Positions 1 through 12,300 of a DNA stretch of 64,000 nt are shown here, piece after piece. A program made the position numbers and the translations under genes. How positions within the stretch are numbered: position 1 is the first letter of the stretch; each line of letters starts with the position of its first letter. The notes under the pieces were generated by a model. It had not been told where the DNA came from. It did not search any database and saw only the letters and a list, made by a program, of their open reading frames with translations. This DNA is from Micractinium sp. NFX-FRZ (lineage: Eukaryota > Chlorophyta > Trebouxiophyceae > Chlorellales > Chlorellaceae): NCBI GenBank assembly GCA_029339195.1, contig JAPTJF010000182.1:1-64000 (forward strand), given 5' to 3'.

Positions 1-3000
1 TGCGGCATCCCGTGGGGCCATTTATAGTCCTGGTTCTTCACAAAGCCCGCCCGCGCCAGCAGCTCATCCGCCTCCTCGGGCCCTCTGCACGGTGGCAGGG
101 AAGGGGGGCAGTGGTGGGTGGGTGTGCAGCGGAACCCGTTCTTTGAAGGTTGGCACCAGCCAGGATGGCACGTGAGGTACTGGGGGAGATCGGGGGGGAG
201 GGCAGGGGGGGAGGTGAGATGGGCATGTAGAGCGGGGGCACACCAGTTGGGAAGGGGCAGTGGTGGGTGTGCAAGGGTTCAACCTGTTTCAAGCAAGGTT
301 GGCACTATTGATGGCATCAGATGGAGGGGTTCAGGGAGGGAGGGCGGGTGAGGGCAAGGCGGGCGTGCAGGGCAGCGCCCGCGTCGGCAGCTTGCGCGCC
401 CGCGTCCTCGGGTCGACACGTGCAGCCCCAGGCAGAGGTGGGGAGGGTTGGAGAGATGTGGGGAGTAGCAGGCGGCTGGTCGGGGGGGGCATGGTGATGT
501 GTACGCATGCCATGGCTGATGGTAAGCAGCGCCTTGGCAGGTGCCTGCGCACTCCTGCTTGCTGGGCAAACAACTTTCTGTTGTCTTTTTTTCACAACTT
601 CCAGGCCAGCCGACACATGTAGTGCCATGCTGCTAGATTGGGAGAGGCTCTGCCTCCCGCCTGCCCACCTCCCAGCCGCCCCGCCCCGCCCCCACCTGCT
701 GCCGTAGGTGTAGGGGTGGATGGGCAGGTGGCCAGCGTCCACGGCGTGCAGCAGCGGCGTGAAGATAGCCCACGCGGCGCGCAGCTCGTCCCTGTGAGCA
801 GAGTAGGCACGAGTGAGGGAGGGGCCGGCCGCAGCAACGGGGCGGAAATTTGGAGCGCTGCTTGGCACACGGAGGCGGGCCAGAAGAGGTAAGGGCATGG
901 TGGGATGCTACCGTGTCCCCCACCATACAGGCAGGGAGGCAGGCAGCCAAGCTGCACAACAGCCAGCCGGCAGGCAGGCAGGCAGGCAGGTAGGCGAGTG
1001 TTAGGGCAGATGGGCAAGAGGGCAGCAGAGCAGCGTAGCTATGCACAAATGCACCGAAAGAGTCACCGCCTGCCCGCCCAACCCACTCGCGCTCCTCGCC
1101 GCCCCCGCCCCCCAGCACAGCGCCTCACCGCGTGTCCCGCCGCACCTGCGCACAAAGTGCTGCTGGTCGCCGCGTATGGCGTCCAAAATGAGGCGGGGGT
1201 AGGCGTCAGGTATGTTGACCCCAGGGTAGCGCTTGCCGTAGTCCAGGTCCAGCTCGCTGATGGCGGTGTCGCCCGTCTCAATGCCTGCACACACACGTGG
1301 TGGCAGGGAAGCACCAGTTCGGGCTGTGTTTGAGGTAGAAGAGCAAACAGGGATGGGGTGCTGGCAGTGTCACCCGTCTCAATGCCTACACAAAACGAGT
1401 GGAAAGAAGCATTGGGCGTGGCGGAGCCTGAGATACAGAGCAGGCAGGGGAGGATGATGGCGGTGTCGCCCGTCTCAATACCTGCACACACACTTGGTGA
1501 CAGGAAGGGAGGAAACACAAGCAGTCGTGGCGGTGCCTGAGCTGCAGGGGCAGCGAAAGGGAGGGCGATGCCCGCGTGGCTCGCTTCCCATAAGCAAGAT
1601 GGTGCCTCCCCGCATCCCCCGGTGACCGCGAGGGTTTGTGACATGAGATGCTCAATGTTGCTACGTGGAGGAAGGCGGTGCAAATAGCTCGCTCCAGTGG
1701 GGGGAGGGGCGAGTGAAGGTAGTGGGAAGGAAGCGGGCAGGCAGGCAGGCCCCACCGTGCGGCGCCGCAACACACGACACCCAGAGCCCCACCCTCCCAG
1801 CAACCGCTCCCCAGAGGGCACCGACCTGGCCGCTTGACAGTCATCTTCAGGTAGATCGCCTCATCCGGCTGCAGGCGCACCACCAGCTGCACAGGCACAA
1901 AATGATGAAGGCAGAGGAGGGCGGGAAGGGCACGGGAGGGGTACGAGGATGCGTGGAGGGAGCCGGAGGCAGCAGAGCGGTGGTGCCAGCAGGCGGCGGC
2001 CGACGTTCCGGCACCGGCACTGCCCCTCCCCATGCGAGATCCAGCTGAGCACACGACAAGGCGGACGTGACGCAGTGCACACCCCACGTGCAGCAGGCCA
2101 CCCCACCCTTCGCTCATCCACACCGGCCGGGCCCCACCACGCAACACACCCATAACACCGAACCAAAGCCGCGCCTGCCACCCCATTGCAAGTTGACAGC
2201 TGCAAGTCACAGAATGTGTGATCGCCCCACCTCGTTCCTCATCTCATCGGGCTGGCCCCCAAACACGTAGTGCGGCGTGGGCCGCATCTGCACCCGAATC
2301 TCCGCCTTGCGCTCATTAAGCGCCTTGCCCGCCTTGAGCACAAAGGGGACCCCTGCCCACCTGCGGTGTGGCCAGGGACGGGGCGGTGGTGCTGTGAAGC
2401 GGGTGGGCATGCGGGGTGTATGGTGCGTATGCTCGACCGCAAAGCAGGCATCTAAGCAACAAACCCAGCACACGAGTCCCCAGCCACCCACCTATCGTTG
2501 TCCACAAAGAGCGTGACGGCGGCAAAGGTGGGGGTCTTGCTGCCATCGGGCACGGTGGGGTCGTCTGCAGGGTGCAGGAGAGGGCGGCAGCGGGTCGGTG
2601 GGCAGCCCAGGCGCCAGGTGTCGGTGGGCGTGCACAAAGCCAGCCCTCCCTGCACAACCACCTCACTTGGTGTGTAGCTCCCTGCACAACCACCTCACTT
2701 GGTGTGTAGCTCCCTGCACAACCACCTCACTTGGTGTGTAGCTCCCTGGCTCCCTGCCGCCGCCCTCCTTGTATAACCCAGCTTTAGGACCAGGCAGTCA
2801 GGTAAACCCAATCCCATCCTGCCCTGCCCGCCCGTGCCACCCCAGCACCGCGCACCCACCCACCGCTGTACCCCGGCTCCCCGCCCGCCGCTGTGTACTG
2901 CCCCAGCACCACGTGGTGCGACTGCACCGGCTTGATGCAGCGCAGCACCTTGACCTGGGGAGCAGGGGCCGGGAGGTGCGTGGGGGCATGGGGGGAGGTG

Positions 3001-6000
3001 GGGGGGCGTGTGGGGAGGCGAGGGTGGGCAGCGGCGGCATGGTGCACGTGCAAGAAGCCCCAGCACCCACTGCCGGCTGCCGGGGCGGTGCACCCTTGCG
3101 CCAAGCCCGGGCAGCGACCCCAGGCCTCAGCTCCTGGCCCTGCTAGAATATCTCCAACTCCCTTGGCCGATGCCTCTCCTCCGTTATACTACCTTCATCT
3201 CCCCAGGCATGATGTCCCTCTTCTGCCCTCCCTCTTAGCCCCCCCCCTCCCACACCCACACACACACCTTTTCGTCACGGATGTCGTCGGGGTGTATGCT
3301 CAGGGGCTTCTCCATGGCAACAAACGCCAGCAGCTGGGTCAGGTGGTTCTGCGACGGGGGGGAGGGGGGCAGAGGGGGCGGCCAGAGGAGCAGGGGGCGG
3401 TGTGATGCTAGATGGGGGAGGAAGCGGAGGGGATGCAGGAGGGCAGCGCTGGAGAGGCGCATACCACCACACCACCAACACCTACACGAATACCACCACG
3501 GCGCGCACACACATTACGACGCACACGACAAACCCACACCACCACCACCACCCACACGTATACACACGCCCCGCCTGCCCCCCCCACCTGGATGACGTCC
3601 CGAATGATCCCAAACGTGTCAAAGTAGCCGCCCCGACCCTGGGTGCCAAAGTCCTCCTGCAAGGCACGGGATGATCACGGGATGAGATGAGGCAGGCTCA
3701 ATGTGACGGCCACGTCAGGCTAGTGCCTGCGTTTGTGAGAGTGTGCCCTCACACACCGCCCTAACCCGGGTGGCCGTTGAAGCCATGCAGACCTCGGCCA
3801 ACAGCCCGGGCACGGCCCCCCAAAAAGACACGCACCTCCTGCAGCCGTCTTGCCCTCACACTCCACGGTGCTGCCCCCCGCACAGCCAGCCGTGTCGCGC
3901 ACACCAACCCCTGCCCCCCGCACATCCAGCCCCGCCGCACCCGCCAGGCCCTGCCCCGGCCCCCCTCTCACCTTGAACGTGATTTGGACGTTTGAGATGC
4001 AGTTGCGGTCCCACACGGGGGACAGGAACATGTTGGCAAACCCTGCGGGCAGGCGGGGTGGGGCAGGCGGGGCGGCAGCAAGGGTGGGATAATCGGGCGG
4101 CGTCCGTTAATGCAGGCGCGGAGAATCGCGCAGCTCCCACGTACCACAGCACGCTTCACGCCCAAACAAACAAGCCTCCCCCCACCTGCCCCCTGCAACA
4201 GCAGCCCCCCCCCCCCCCCCACTCACGCATGACAAACAGGTTCTGCACCATCTCCTTGCCCTGCAGCCCAGGAGGAGTGGCACGGCGGGTGCCGCAAGCA
4301 GGGGGCCGGGGTATGGGCGGCAGCCAGGGCGACGCCGGGCAGGCAGGGGGGCAAGCAGGGGATGCTTGGGTAGGACGTGATGCAACGCTCGTCGCCAGCA
4401 GTGCACGCTAGGGCATGGCGCAGCAACGGTGCTTAGGAGAAGCAACTCAGCCAGTACTGGTTGAGCCTTGTTAAACCAAAATCAAACTGAAACAGCCCTG
4501 CCCGTCCTGCCTCACGAGGCAGAGATCTATGCGGTATAGCTCGCTGTCACGGTACGACCACCCCACTCCACAAGGTTGTACTGGAACCAAGGCCCCCCCT
4601 CGGTCCCGCCTCACCAGGTAGTGGTCTATGCGGTACAGCTGGCTCTCGGGGTACAGCCGCCCCAGCACCTCTGCCAGCTCCTCGCTGCTCCCCAGGTCGT
4701 GGCCAAACGGCTTCTCCACAATCACCTGCAGGGCAGCGGGGGCGGGGCAGGGCAACGATGCAGGAACAAAGACATGAGTGACAAACGGGTGTCCCTGACC
4801 GCAGGGGATCTCAACAATTACCTGGGCGGCAGCGGGGCCGGGGGCAAGGCAAAGTGGAATACAAACAAGAACGCATGGACGTAACAAAGGGGTGCCCCTG
4901 ACCAACGAACGAGCTGCTTCGCAAACGCCGGCAAAGCCTGATGTGGGCAGCGGGGAGCAGCGGGTGGGCGGGGCGGGGCAGGGTGGACGAAAGGGGGGCA
5001 GTGGGAGGGTTCGGCAGCAGGACTGTACTGCCGCTGTACTGCGCCGTGAGCATGCGCCCCGGGTGGAACCCTGAGCAGCAGGCAGGGACCTCGGCTGCAC
5101 CCGCCGCCCCTCCTCACCCGCAGCCAGGAGCCTTCCGTCTCAGGCAGATTGTCGCAGTAGGTCTGCAAGGAGAGGGGGCGCAAAACAACGCAAAGCACGG
5201 CAGGAAGCAGTTGCCTCAGTAGGTCTGCAGAAGGGGCGCTATAAGGAAGCAAGCAGCCAGCAGGGGAAGAGGCGGGAGCGGGGCGGCACGGGGCGCTTGG
5301 GTGCAGCTGAGGCGCCATGGCTCCACTCTCAGCAAGCGCCTGGCCGTGCCCTGCCGGTGCAGCTGCAGGCCCCCTGTCCACCTTCCCTGCCCGCCGCAAT
5401 GCGCAGCAGGAGCGCTCGCCACGCTGCTCTTGCTCCCCGCACCCACCACTCCCCTCGTCACGCACCTTCCACACCCACCATTCCCCTCGTCACGCACCTT
5501 GAGCCCGTGGCAGACTTGGGGGTATACAGAGGGGGGCAGTGCGAGGTAGTAGAGGCGGCCGCAGGGGCAGTCGGTGTACCGCCCCTCACGCTGGCTCAGA
5601 GCCGCCTCCAGCCCCTGCCAGCCTTCGGCGCCGTCATACGAGCCTGGGGGGGTTGGGGGGGGACGCGAGGCATGGCGGATCTGCTACGATGCACAGACAG
5701 CAGGCATTAAGGGAGACAAGCAGGGAAACAGCGAGACAGCAAGCCAAGGCAAACGTGGACGCCCGCTTGTGCACCTGCGGTGCTGGGAAAAGGCGCCTTC
5801 CTGTGCCTGGCAACTCCCCATTCACGCAATCAAGCTCGAAATTAGAACAACCAAACAAATAAATAACCAAGATGTCTCGCCTTGGATGTAGGTGCAGCGC
5901 TGCAGGAAGGCGTCCTTCTCCGCCTGGCTGCCCTCCAGGCGGGGCGCCAGCTTGGCGCGCAGCTGCTCGCTGGTCAGCGGGGAGCGGGCATAGCCGATGA

Positions 6001-6955
6001 TCTGCACGTTGCGGGGCAGGAAGCTGCAGGGGAGGGCAGAGGGAGGGTGGGGGCAGAGGGTCAGAGGAAGGGAGGGCAGAGTGGGAGATGGACGGGAGGC
6101 TGGGGGCTGGGCAGGGCACGGTGCGGGTGTGGCCACAGGGTGTCTGCAACAAGGGGTGGAAAGCTGCAGCCAGGAGAGAAATCAGGGAGGGCAGGTGCTG
6201 CGCCTGAGAGGGTGAGGGGAGGGGATGGCCGAGCGTCAGCATGAGCCGGGCAGCTGGGAGCGGTGGGGGGCAGGGAGGGAGGGCAGGCAACAGTGCCGTT
6301 ATAAGAAGGTGGCGCGGCCAGCACCAATGCCTGATTACATGTTTGAATATCTGTGAGGTGCACACTAGACTGAGAGCAGTGCCTGACGTCCTGTCCGATG
6401 CAAGACATGCACCCTGCAGGGAAGCGTGCTGCAGGGAGGGCCGGCGTGCTTGCCACCATGCGGCTGGCACGGGCAGGAGGTGAGGAGGCAGGCAGGGCGG
6501 CTCACATAACCCGCCCACCCCCGCTCAGCTCACCCCTTGCAGAACAGAAACTGCAGCGCTGGGTACGTCTTCTTGCCAGCCAGGTCCCCGGAGGCGCCTG
6601 CAGTTGTGTGTGGGAAGGCAAAGGGCAGCAGCAAGCCCCGGATGGCATGACGTGAGCCAGGATACTGCTGACGGCGGCAGCGGCGACAGCGGCGGTGGTG
6701 GCGGCAGCATGTCTCAGCGTCTCGGGCACGCTTGCACGGCCCGTGTCCAGCCTCTGCACAAGGTACCAGAGCCTTCAAGGCTCGGCCAGCTTGGAGCGCT
6801 CAAGAAACCCTGCCGCGCGCACCCGCGACGACAATGCTCAAACACAGGCCTCTTTCGATGGAGCAGCGCCAGCAGTCGCGATCTGAAGGTGCGACTGAGG
6901 GTTCCGTCTCCAGTAGCGTGCTAGACGTCGGCCGTGAGAGGGTGGCGCTCGCCAT
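1..6955 (-). CDS. G6PD: Glucose-6-phosphate 1-dehydrogenase, cytosolic type (3' end just outside window)
   Basis: Catalyses the first, NADP+-dependent step of the oxidative pentose phosphate pathway. Seventeen exons join in phase on the minus strand: 6955-6823, 6597-6534, 6023-5881, 5643-5498, 5162-5118, 4725-4615, 4260-4227, 4042-3972, 3656-3588, 3348-3268, 2954-2864, 2564-2492, 2360-2231, 1886-1826, 1284-1146, 791-696 and 84-1, giving about 523 residues (family about 500-520). Visible motifs: the NADP-binding [16 protein letters not shown] across exons 1-2, [14 protein letters not shown], the active-site RIDHYL with [26 protein letters not shown], and the C-terminal [16 protein letters not shown]. 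Start chosen because ATG 6953-6955 opens exon 1 in phase; the N-terminus lacks an obvious transit peptide and reads like cytosolic plant isoforms. Intron 3 appears to use a GC donor. Several introns hold copies of exon edges. The last exon is open at the left edge, so the stop is not seen. Confidence 0.95.
1367..1500 (-). repeat. Two copies of a G6PD 3' splice site and exon start inside the intron
   Basis: The G6PD exon that begins at 1284 opens with codons for IETGDTAI after a GTGCAG acceptor. Near-identical stretches, with acceptor-like AG, recur upstream in the same intron at about 1367-1391 and 1455-1495. Only the copy at 1284 leads into the full conserved exon, so the others are taken as decoys or alternative acceptors. 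Confidence 0.8.
2646..2741. repeat. 32-bp tandem repeat, three copies, in a G6PD intron
   Basis: Three head-to-tail copies of one 32-bp unit (2646-2677, 2678-2709, 2710-2741) lie in the G6PD intron between the exons at 2954-2864 and 2564-2492. Read on the gene strand each unit contains a GTGAGG donor-like and a GTGCAG acceptor-like site. Confidence 0.9.
4511..4560 (-). repeat. Copy of a G6PD exon 3' end and donor site
   Basis: This stretch is an imperfect copy of the end of the exon at 4725-4615. The copy would read [13 protein letters not shown] against [13 protein letters not shown] in the true exon and also ends in a GTGAGG donor. It lies about 100 bp into the following intron. Confidence 0.75.
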
Positions 6956-7607
6956 TGCGCTTGGGGAACGTCAGCGGCGTTGGACTGAACGATGATCACT
7001 TCGCAACTCACCAGATCGCCCGAAGGGCTCAGCTGTGGAGAATAAGCAGGGCGTGCTGAGCATGCTGGGGCTCATGTTGCCGCCCCGCCACTGACGTCGC
7101 CGCTGCGCCTCGCCACTGATGAATAGGCGTGTGCACTAGGGTTAACACAGGCCGATTGATCTGCCTCGAGAGCCCTCCATGCCCACAGCACCAGCCCGCC
7201 CAAGGCATTCAAAAGATGAGGCTGCTGTTCGGACACAAGTGGCTACGCTGCATCCCACCCTCTCGTGCATCAAGGATCGTCCCCACCATTCGGGAGCAGG
7301 GTGCCACTTGCACATGGTTCCCTCGCATGTGCATGCTCACTCACACATGGTGCTCCTGCCAGGGGCAACCAGTAGCAAGCAGCAAGCAATGCCAGCCGAC
7401 GTCACAGCCCGTTGGCATGTCCTGGCGATGCATCGTCATTCCCTTCACGGGCGCAAAGCACACTGTGCTGCGCCAATTAAAGCTGAAGGTGCCAGCGGCC
7501 GTCTGTTGAAAGAGCAGGCGTGGGGACGGAAGCAGGAACGGCATGGCGCCATGCCGCCAAAAGTGCCCCTGTGCACAGCGCAGCGCAGCACAGCATGCCA
7601 TATTTGC
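6956..7607. other. Intergenic and G6PD promoter side; no gene seen
   Basis: This lies upstream of the G6PD start and runs to the left flank of the mobile element. Several open frames exist, but none has convincing codon structure, domains or splice-linked neighbours. The part next to 6955 presumably carries the G6PD promoter and 5' UTR; no clear TATA box was recognised. Confidence 0.5.
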
Positions 7608-7615
7608 CTGACTGC
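7608..7615. repeat. Target-site duplication, left copy
   Basis: The 8-bp CTGACTGC directly abuts the left inverted repeat of the element and is repeated exactly at 8761-8768. Confidence 0.85.
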
Positions 7616-8760
7616 CAGGCCTTGAGGAACGCTGAGTTATTTGCCCGTCAGTTTTGACGGGCTGGCTTTAATTTGCCCGTAGGATACTGAAATTGAGGCC
7701 AAAAACTATTTTAGAGGTGTGTGTGGCCTCCCCGGGTGCTGCCGCACCCAGCCGACTCTTGCCCTGCCTCGTCCGCTGCCTCAACACTGATTTATCAGGA
7801 TTCACAGGCCTCATCAGCATTCCCACAGCAGTGAAAGAAGGCAAAATAGTGGGAATATTACTCTACAGCATGCGGAATGCACCATTTCAGGCTTGTTGTG
7901 ACTATGCCGTGCTGCCAAGGCTGCCCCGCCCAGCCAACCCCGCGTGCTGGGTTCTCTACTCCTGCCCCCCAGGCTGCGCCATGCTGCGCCACTGCTCATC
8001 ATCCAGCTCTCTCTGAAGGGATGCCATCTGTTGCTGTTGTGCTGCCATGTGCTGGTTCTGCGCCGTCATCTGGGCCATCATCTGCTGCATCTGCTGCATC
8101 AGCACCGCTGCGTGCTGCCCAGTCGAGTGCTACACGACAGCCTGCTGTGCAGCCTGCTGCCTCGCCGTCTGCAGCTGAGAAGTCAGCACCGCCCACTGCT
8201 GAGCTTCCTGCTGCTGCGCCACCTGCCTTGCCACGCTGCAGCCTGCTGCAAAGCTTGCAGAGCAGCTTGCCCGGCTGAAGCCTCCCGCTGCTGGCGCTGT
8301 TGCGATGCAACAGCTGCCACCTGACCCGACAGAGCTGCCTGCCCCTCCGGCTGCAACCTGGTGTGCACAGTGCGCACTGAGGGCTGCTGTGCTGCCACAG
8401 CCGCTGGTGGCGCATATTCAACCTCGTCCTCCTCTGCCCTGGTGCTGGCCATGCGGCGGGGGTGTGGGGCTGGAAGCAGCGGTGCCTGGTGGCGCTCCTT
8501 GAAATGCTGCGGCAGCTGAGCCAGGGTGCTTGCGCCCCTCCACGTCGCCACCCTTGTCGGACCATTCTAGGCGATTGGGGTACAAAATTGCAGTTTTTAG
8601 GGACGTACTGCCCCTGTACCGCCGACGGGCCGCCTGCGGCGCCTCCGAGTTATTTTGCCCGTTTCGCCGACGGGCGCGACTCTGGGTTTGCCCGTTTGAG
8701 GCCCTCGAATTCTTTTTTTTGCCCGTTCTGACGGGCAAACGGGCTGTTCCTCAAGGCCTG
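7616..8760. mobile_element. hAT-like DNA transposon, probably non-autonomous (1145 bp)
   Basis: Ends are perfect 15-bp terminal inverted repeats, CAGGCCTTGAGGAAC at 7616-7630 and its reverse complement at 8746-8760. They are flanked by a perfect 8-bp direct duplication, CTGACTGC. An 8-bp target duplication with ends starting CAGG is the hallmark of the hAT superfamily. Subterminal regions carry many copies of TTTGCCCGT and its complement GACGGGCAAA (7640-7682 and 8651-8745), some as hairpins, like the subterminal motifs bound by hAT transposases. The interior holds only a broken minus-strand reading frame, with no recognisable transposase catalytic domain or RNase-H-like fold, so it would need a transposase supplied elsewhere. 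The intact duplication suggests a fairly recent insertion. Confidence 0.85.
7956..8550 (-). pseudogene. Broken Gln-rich coiled-coil reading frame inside the hAT-like element
   Basis: A minus-strand frame opens near 8550 with TLAQLPQHFKERHQAP and continues through an acidic EEDEVEYAPP and a Gln/Ala-rich heptad-like stretch. It then needs a frame change near 8230 and passes one in-frame TAG at 8130-8132 before ending in MQQMMAQMTAQNQHMAAQQ and ASLQRELDDEQWRSM, with the stop at 7956-7958. Gln-rich coiled-coil continuity across the breaks argues that this was once one protein. The function is not recognised; it may be a captured gene fragment or an accessory part of the parent transposon. Confidence 0.45.
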
Positions 8761-8768
8761 CTGACTGC
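8761..8768. repeat. Target-site duplication, right copy
   Basis: CTGACTGC directly follows the right inverted repeat and is identical to 7608-7615. The next bases (about 8767-8797) hold a short direct repeat of GCTATAGTGTGATGT. Confidence 0.85.
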
Positions 8769-9335
8769 TATAGTGTGATGTTGCTATAGTGTGATGTGGA
8801 CGCCTTGCGCCAACTTACTTTCAAGTCGTGTGGGTACGCTGCTGAGGCAGCGCCTGAGTGAGACCGTCCGGAAAAAACCGCTGTGCGGCTACTGGCCTTG
8901 CTGCACTGCTGCGACACCTGCGGCATAATTTTGCACCAAGAGGAACAAGCGGTAGATGCAAAGCAGCGCCGGAGCCATCCTGCCTCTGGAGGTGATGGGC
9001 CCACCTGTCTCAACTGCAGCTCCACCCTCTGCCTCTTGCTCCTCTGCAGTGCAGCTGTGGCCACCTCATCCTGCCACCAACCATTGAGAATTGCGGCCAG
9101 CGCAGGTGAGAGGGGCAGGTTTCTGGCTTCAGCGGCGGCAAGCCGAGTGGACCATTCCCCAGCGCCATCGGCAAGGTGCCGCCGTGCTGTCGGCGGGCTC
9201 CAGGCGGGATCTGCAGATCTTGATGCAACTGTGGCTGCCACGCATGCCACTCCCACTCATGCCACTGCTGCACAGCGTAACCCACGCCAGACCACCACCT
9301 CCAAGCCCCCCCTGCTGCGCTGTAGGCATAGCAGC
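8769..9335. other. Upstream region of the sedolisin gene; no supported gene
   Basis: Open frames exist on both strands, including a 162-codon minus frame at 8768-9256, but none shows a domain or a splice-linked partner. The stretch most likely holds the promoter and 5' UTR of the protease gene starting at 9336. Confidence 0.4.
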
Positions 9336-12300
9336 ATGGGTGCACTGCGGTGCGCAGCTTCCTGCTGCGCCGTCCTGGCAGCCCTGGCGCTGTTGGCGTC
9401 GGGCGCCGGCGCCGACCCCAGCGACGCATGCGTCCTGCTGCGCATGCAGGTGAGGGTTGTGTGCGTGCTTGTGTCAGCTGCACGTGAATGGCAGCCTGCG
9501 GGGCACAGCGCACACTCCGCCTCATGCCCGGCTGTGTAGACAGGGGATGAGCGACCCGTGAGCATGCATGTCATAAGACACTGCCAACGGCAGCATGGGC
9601 AACACTGGGCACTCCCAAGGGCATTAAATGACACCTGCCTGCCTCCCCCCCTCCCCTCTGCAGGACCGCAACATGCATGACCTGCAGCGCGCCGCTGACG
9701 AGGCCGCCAGCTCAGCCGGCCCCCGCGCCGGCGCCTACCTGACGCCCGAAGAGGTGGCCCACCTGACTGGGCGCACCGACCAGGAGCTGCAAGCCCTTGC
9801 AGCTTTCCTGCAGCGCTTGGGTGGGCAGGCGCAGCAGGTGGGCCCGCTTCGGGATCACAATGGCCTGCCTGCCCCAGGCGGCTCAGGCAGCGCTGGCAGC
9901 CGTGGCAACCGACAGCAGCAGCAGCAGCCAAACAGATGAGAAGCAGCAGCTGGCAGCCACACAGCGGGCAGTTCGCGGGCAGTCTGCTGGCAGCCCCGCC
10001 CATCCGGCAGCGGCGGCAGCGGCCGAGGCGCTGGCCGCAGCACTGCCGCCCGCTCTTGCGGGCATCGTTTCCTACATTGAGCCCCTGACTGGCACCTCGC
10101 CGGGAGCGGAGCAGCAGCGCCGGCGCCGCCTGCAGCATAATGCATCCAGTGGCGAGAAGGCCGCCGTGCCTGGCTGGCGTGGGCCCGCCACTATCGTGCG
10201 CGTCGCCCCGCTGCAGCCGCCCGCATTTGGCGCCGGCGGCGTGGGTGGCGTGGCAGCAGCTGCAGCGGCATCTGCCTGGCAGCCCATTGGCGGCAGCCTG
10301 AACCTCACCGTGCCCAGCGGCTATGGCCCACCCCTGCCCGCCAGCCTCGGCTTCTGGAACGGCTTCAAGGACACGGCGACGGGCACGGCCTGGGGCGTGC
10401 CCCAGTTCCCCTCTGGCTCCCTGCTGCACTTTTTGGGCGTGCGCAGCGTGTCAACCATCCTGAACAACATCAACACGGCCTTCATGGCCACCGCTGTCAT
10501 GCTGCCCTGCAAACTGGAGCAGGGCCCGGGTGGCAGCATCACCAGAGTGGTGAGTGCCTGGGCAGGAGCTGCACCAAGAGTAGCGGATGGACGCCGGAGA
10601 GCCGTCAAAGTCCCCTCCCGGAGTTTTTTGAGCTCCGTAGCGCTCAGTGCGGGGGAGGGGCCGGGCGAGCAATCTAGCGCCGATGGTTGGTGCATGCCGG
10701 GGTCTAGGCAGGCGCCAAGTCGCCCCAGCTGCCCTGTGCCCGCTGCTCTCCCTGCCGCACCCCTGCCCACCTGCCCACCTGCCCACCCCCTTGCACCCCC
10801 TCCTCCTCCTCAGCCCCCGCACTCCTTCCGTCTTCCTTGTGCGCAGACGTATGCCACCAAAGCCACTGCTGCGATCTGCGCTGGCCAGTACTCCCTGAGC
10901 TACCGCGCCACATACGCCAGCACACCCGGCATGCAAGGTCCCACCGCCACGGCAGCGGTGCCCTTCACCGTGCTCTCCTGCGGCGAGGCGGTGGCGCGCT
11001 CCCGCGGCCGCCTGCCACCCGACACGTGCCTCCACATCTCCCGCCAGCTGGCAGCTGCCACGCGGCTGCCCAGCGCCAACGCAAGCATCGGCAACGACAC
11101 CGCTCTCTACCTGTTGGACCCTGCCAAGGCGGTGCCATCATACACGGGGCTGGCCGAACTCACGGTCTCAGTGCGCCTGGCCGCCTCGGTGCCGGAGCGG
11201 TACCGCTCCTTTGGGGTGCTGGACGCCGACAGCATGGCATCCTTCCCCGTCAGCGTGGCGGGCCCCAACCGCCCGCACGACCTGCGGAAGCTTTATAACG
11301 CGCCCCTGCAGAACCTGGGCACAGCCAAGGGCCTGCTGGCAGGCGTCTCCCTCTTCTTCCCCTTCCCCTACACATACTCCCCTGCTGACCTGGCGACCGC
11401 CAACCGGGCGCTGGGCGCCGACGTGCCGCGCGTCGTGGCCACCGTCAACCGCCCCTTCTTCCCGCCCAACACCCCCGCCGTCTGCTACGTCAGCGACGGC
11501 GACTGCCTGGAACCATCGCTCGACATCCAGATGATTACCCAGTACGGGCAGGGGTCGGGGGCGGCCTTTGGCTTTGCCGCCAGCACCTACAGCGAGCGGT
11601 GGGCCAACACCACCAACCCGCAGCTCTTCCGGGCCACGCTGGGCCTGAAGCCGCTGCCGGATGTGCTGAGCTGGAGCTATGGAGACATCAGCATGGCCCC
11701 CAGCCAGCGCCCTATCGAGGTGGGTGTGGCCCACACGGCGGACGGGCAGTGGTGGGCAGGGGCGGTGGGTGGGTGGGGGCAGAAGGTGGGAGGGGCGGGG
11801 CACGGCAGCCGGTGCAGGCAGCCGGGCTGTGGCCGGGCGCTGCTCGGGCCTGCCCCCTGCGCTTGCGCTGCTGCACCTCGCGCCACCCTAACCCTTGCAC
11901 CCATTACCACCCACCTGGCCCAGCTCACCGGCTCCCATGCTGTGCATGCCGTGCTGCGCCGTGCCGTGCAGGGCGAGGCCCTCCTGGCCAAGATGGCCGC
12001 CATGGGCATCACCCTGCTGGTCTCCTCCGGGGACCAAGGCGCCTTTGTGCCGCAGGCGCAAGACCTGAACGCCTCCAACGTGTGCCAGCAGCCGGTGGCC
12101 CCCAGCTACCCGGCGGCGTCGCGCTGGGTCACGGCGGTGGGGGCGGTGATGGAGGCGCGCCCCGCGCCGGGCCGCCGCCCCGAGCTGGTGGCCGCCATGT
12201 CGTCCATTGGTGGCATCATCACTTCAGGTGGGTTGTGGATTCAAATTGCCTTCTTGCTTTGTTTTTCGCTAGTTAGAAGGGCCTGCTCGTTGTTGCCGTG

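Noticed and set aside
961..996. CAGG-rich short repeats that might suggest a regular array
   Set aside because: Simple slippage repeats inside G6PD introns; no spacer-repeat structure, so not a CRISPR array.
7129..7625. Two overlapping plus-strand open frames before the hAT-like element
   Set aside because: No recognisable motif, no splice-linked exons and atypical composition for coding sequence here.
8768..9256. 162-codon minus-strand open frame upstream of the sedolisin gene
   Set aside because: No domain, no splice partner, and it sits in the likely promoter; long open frames are common by chance at this GC content.
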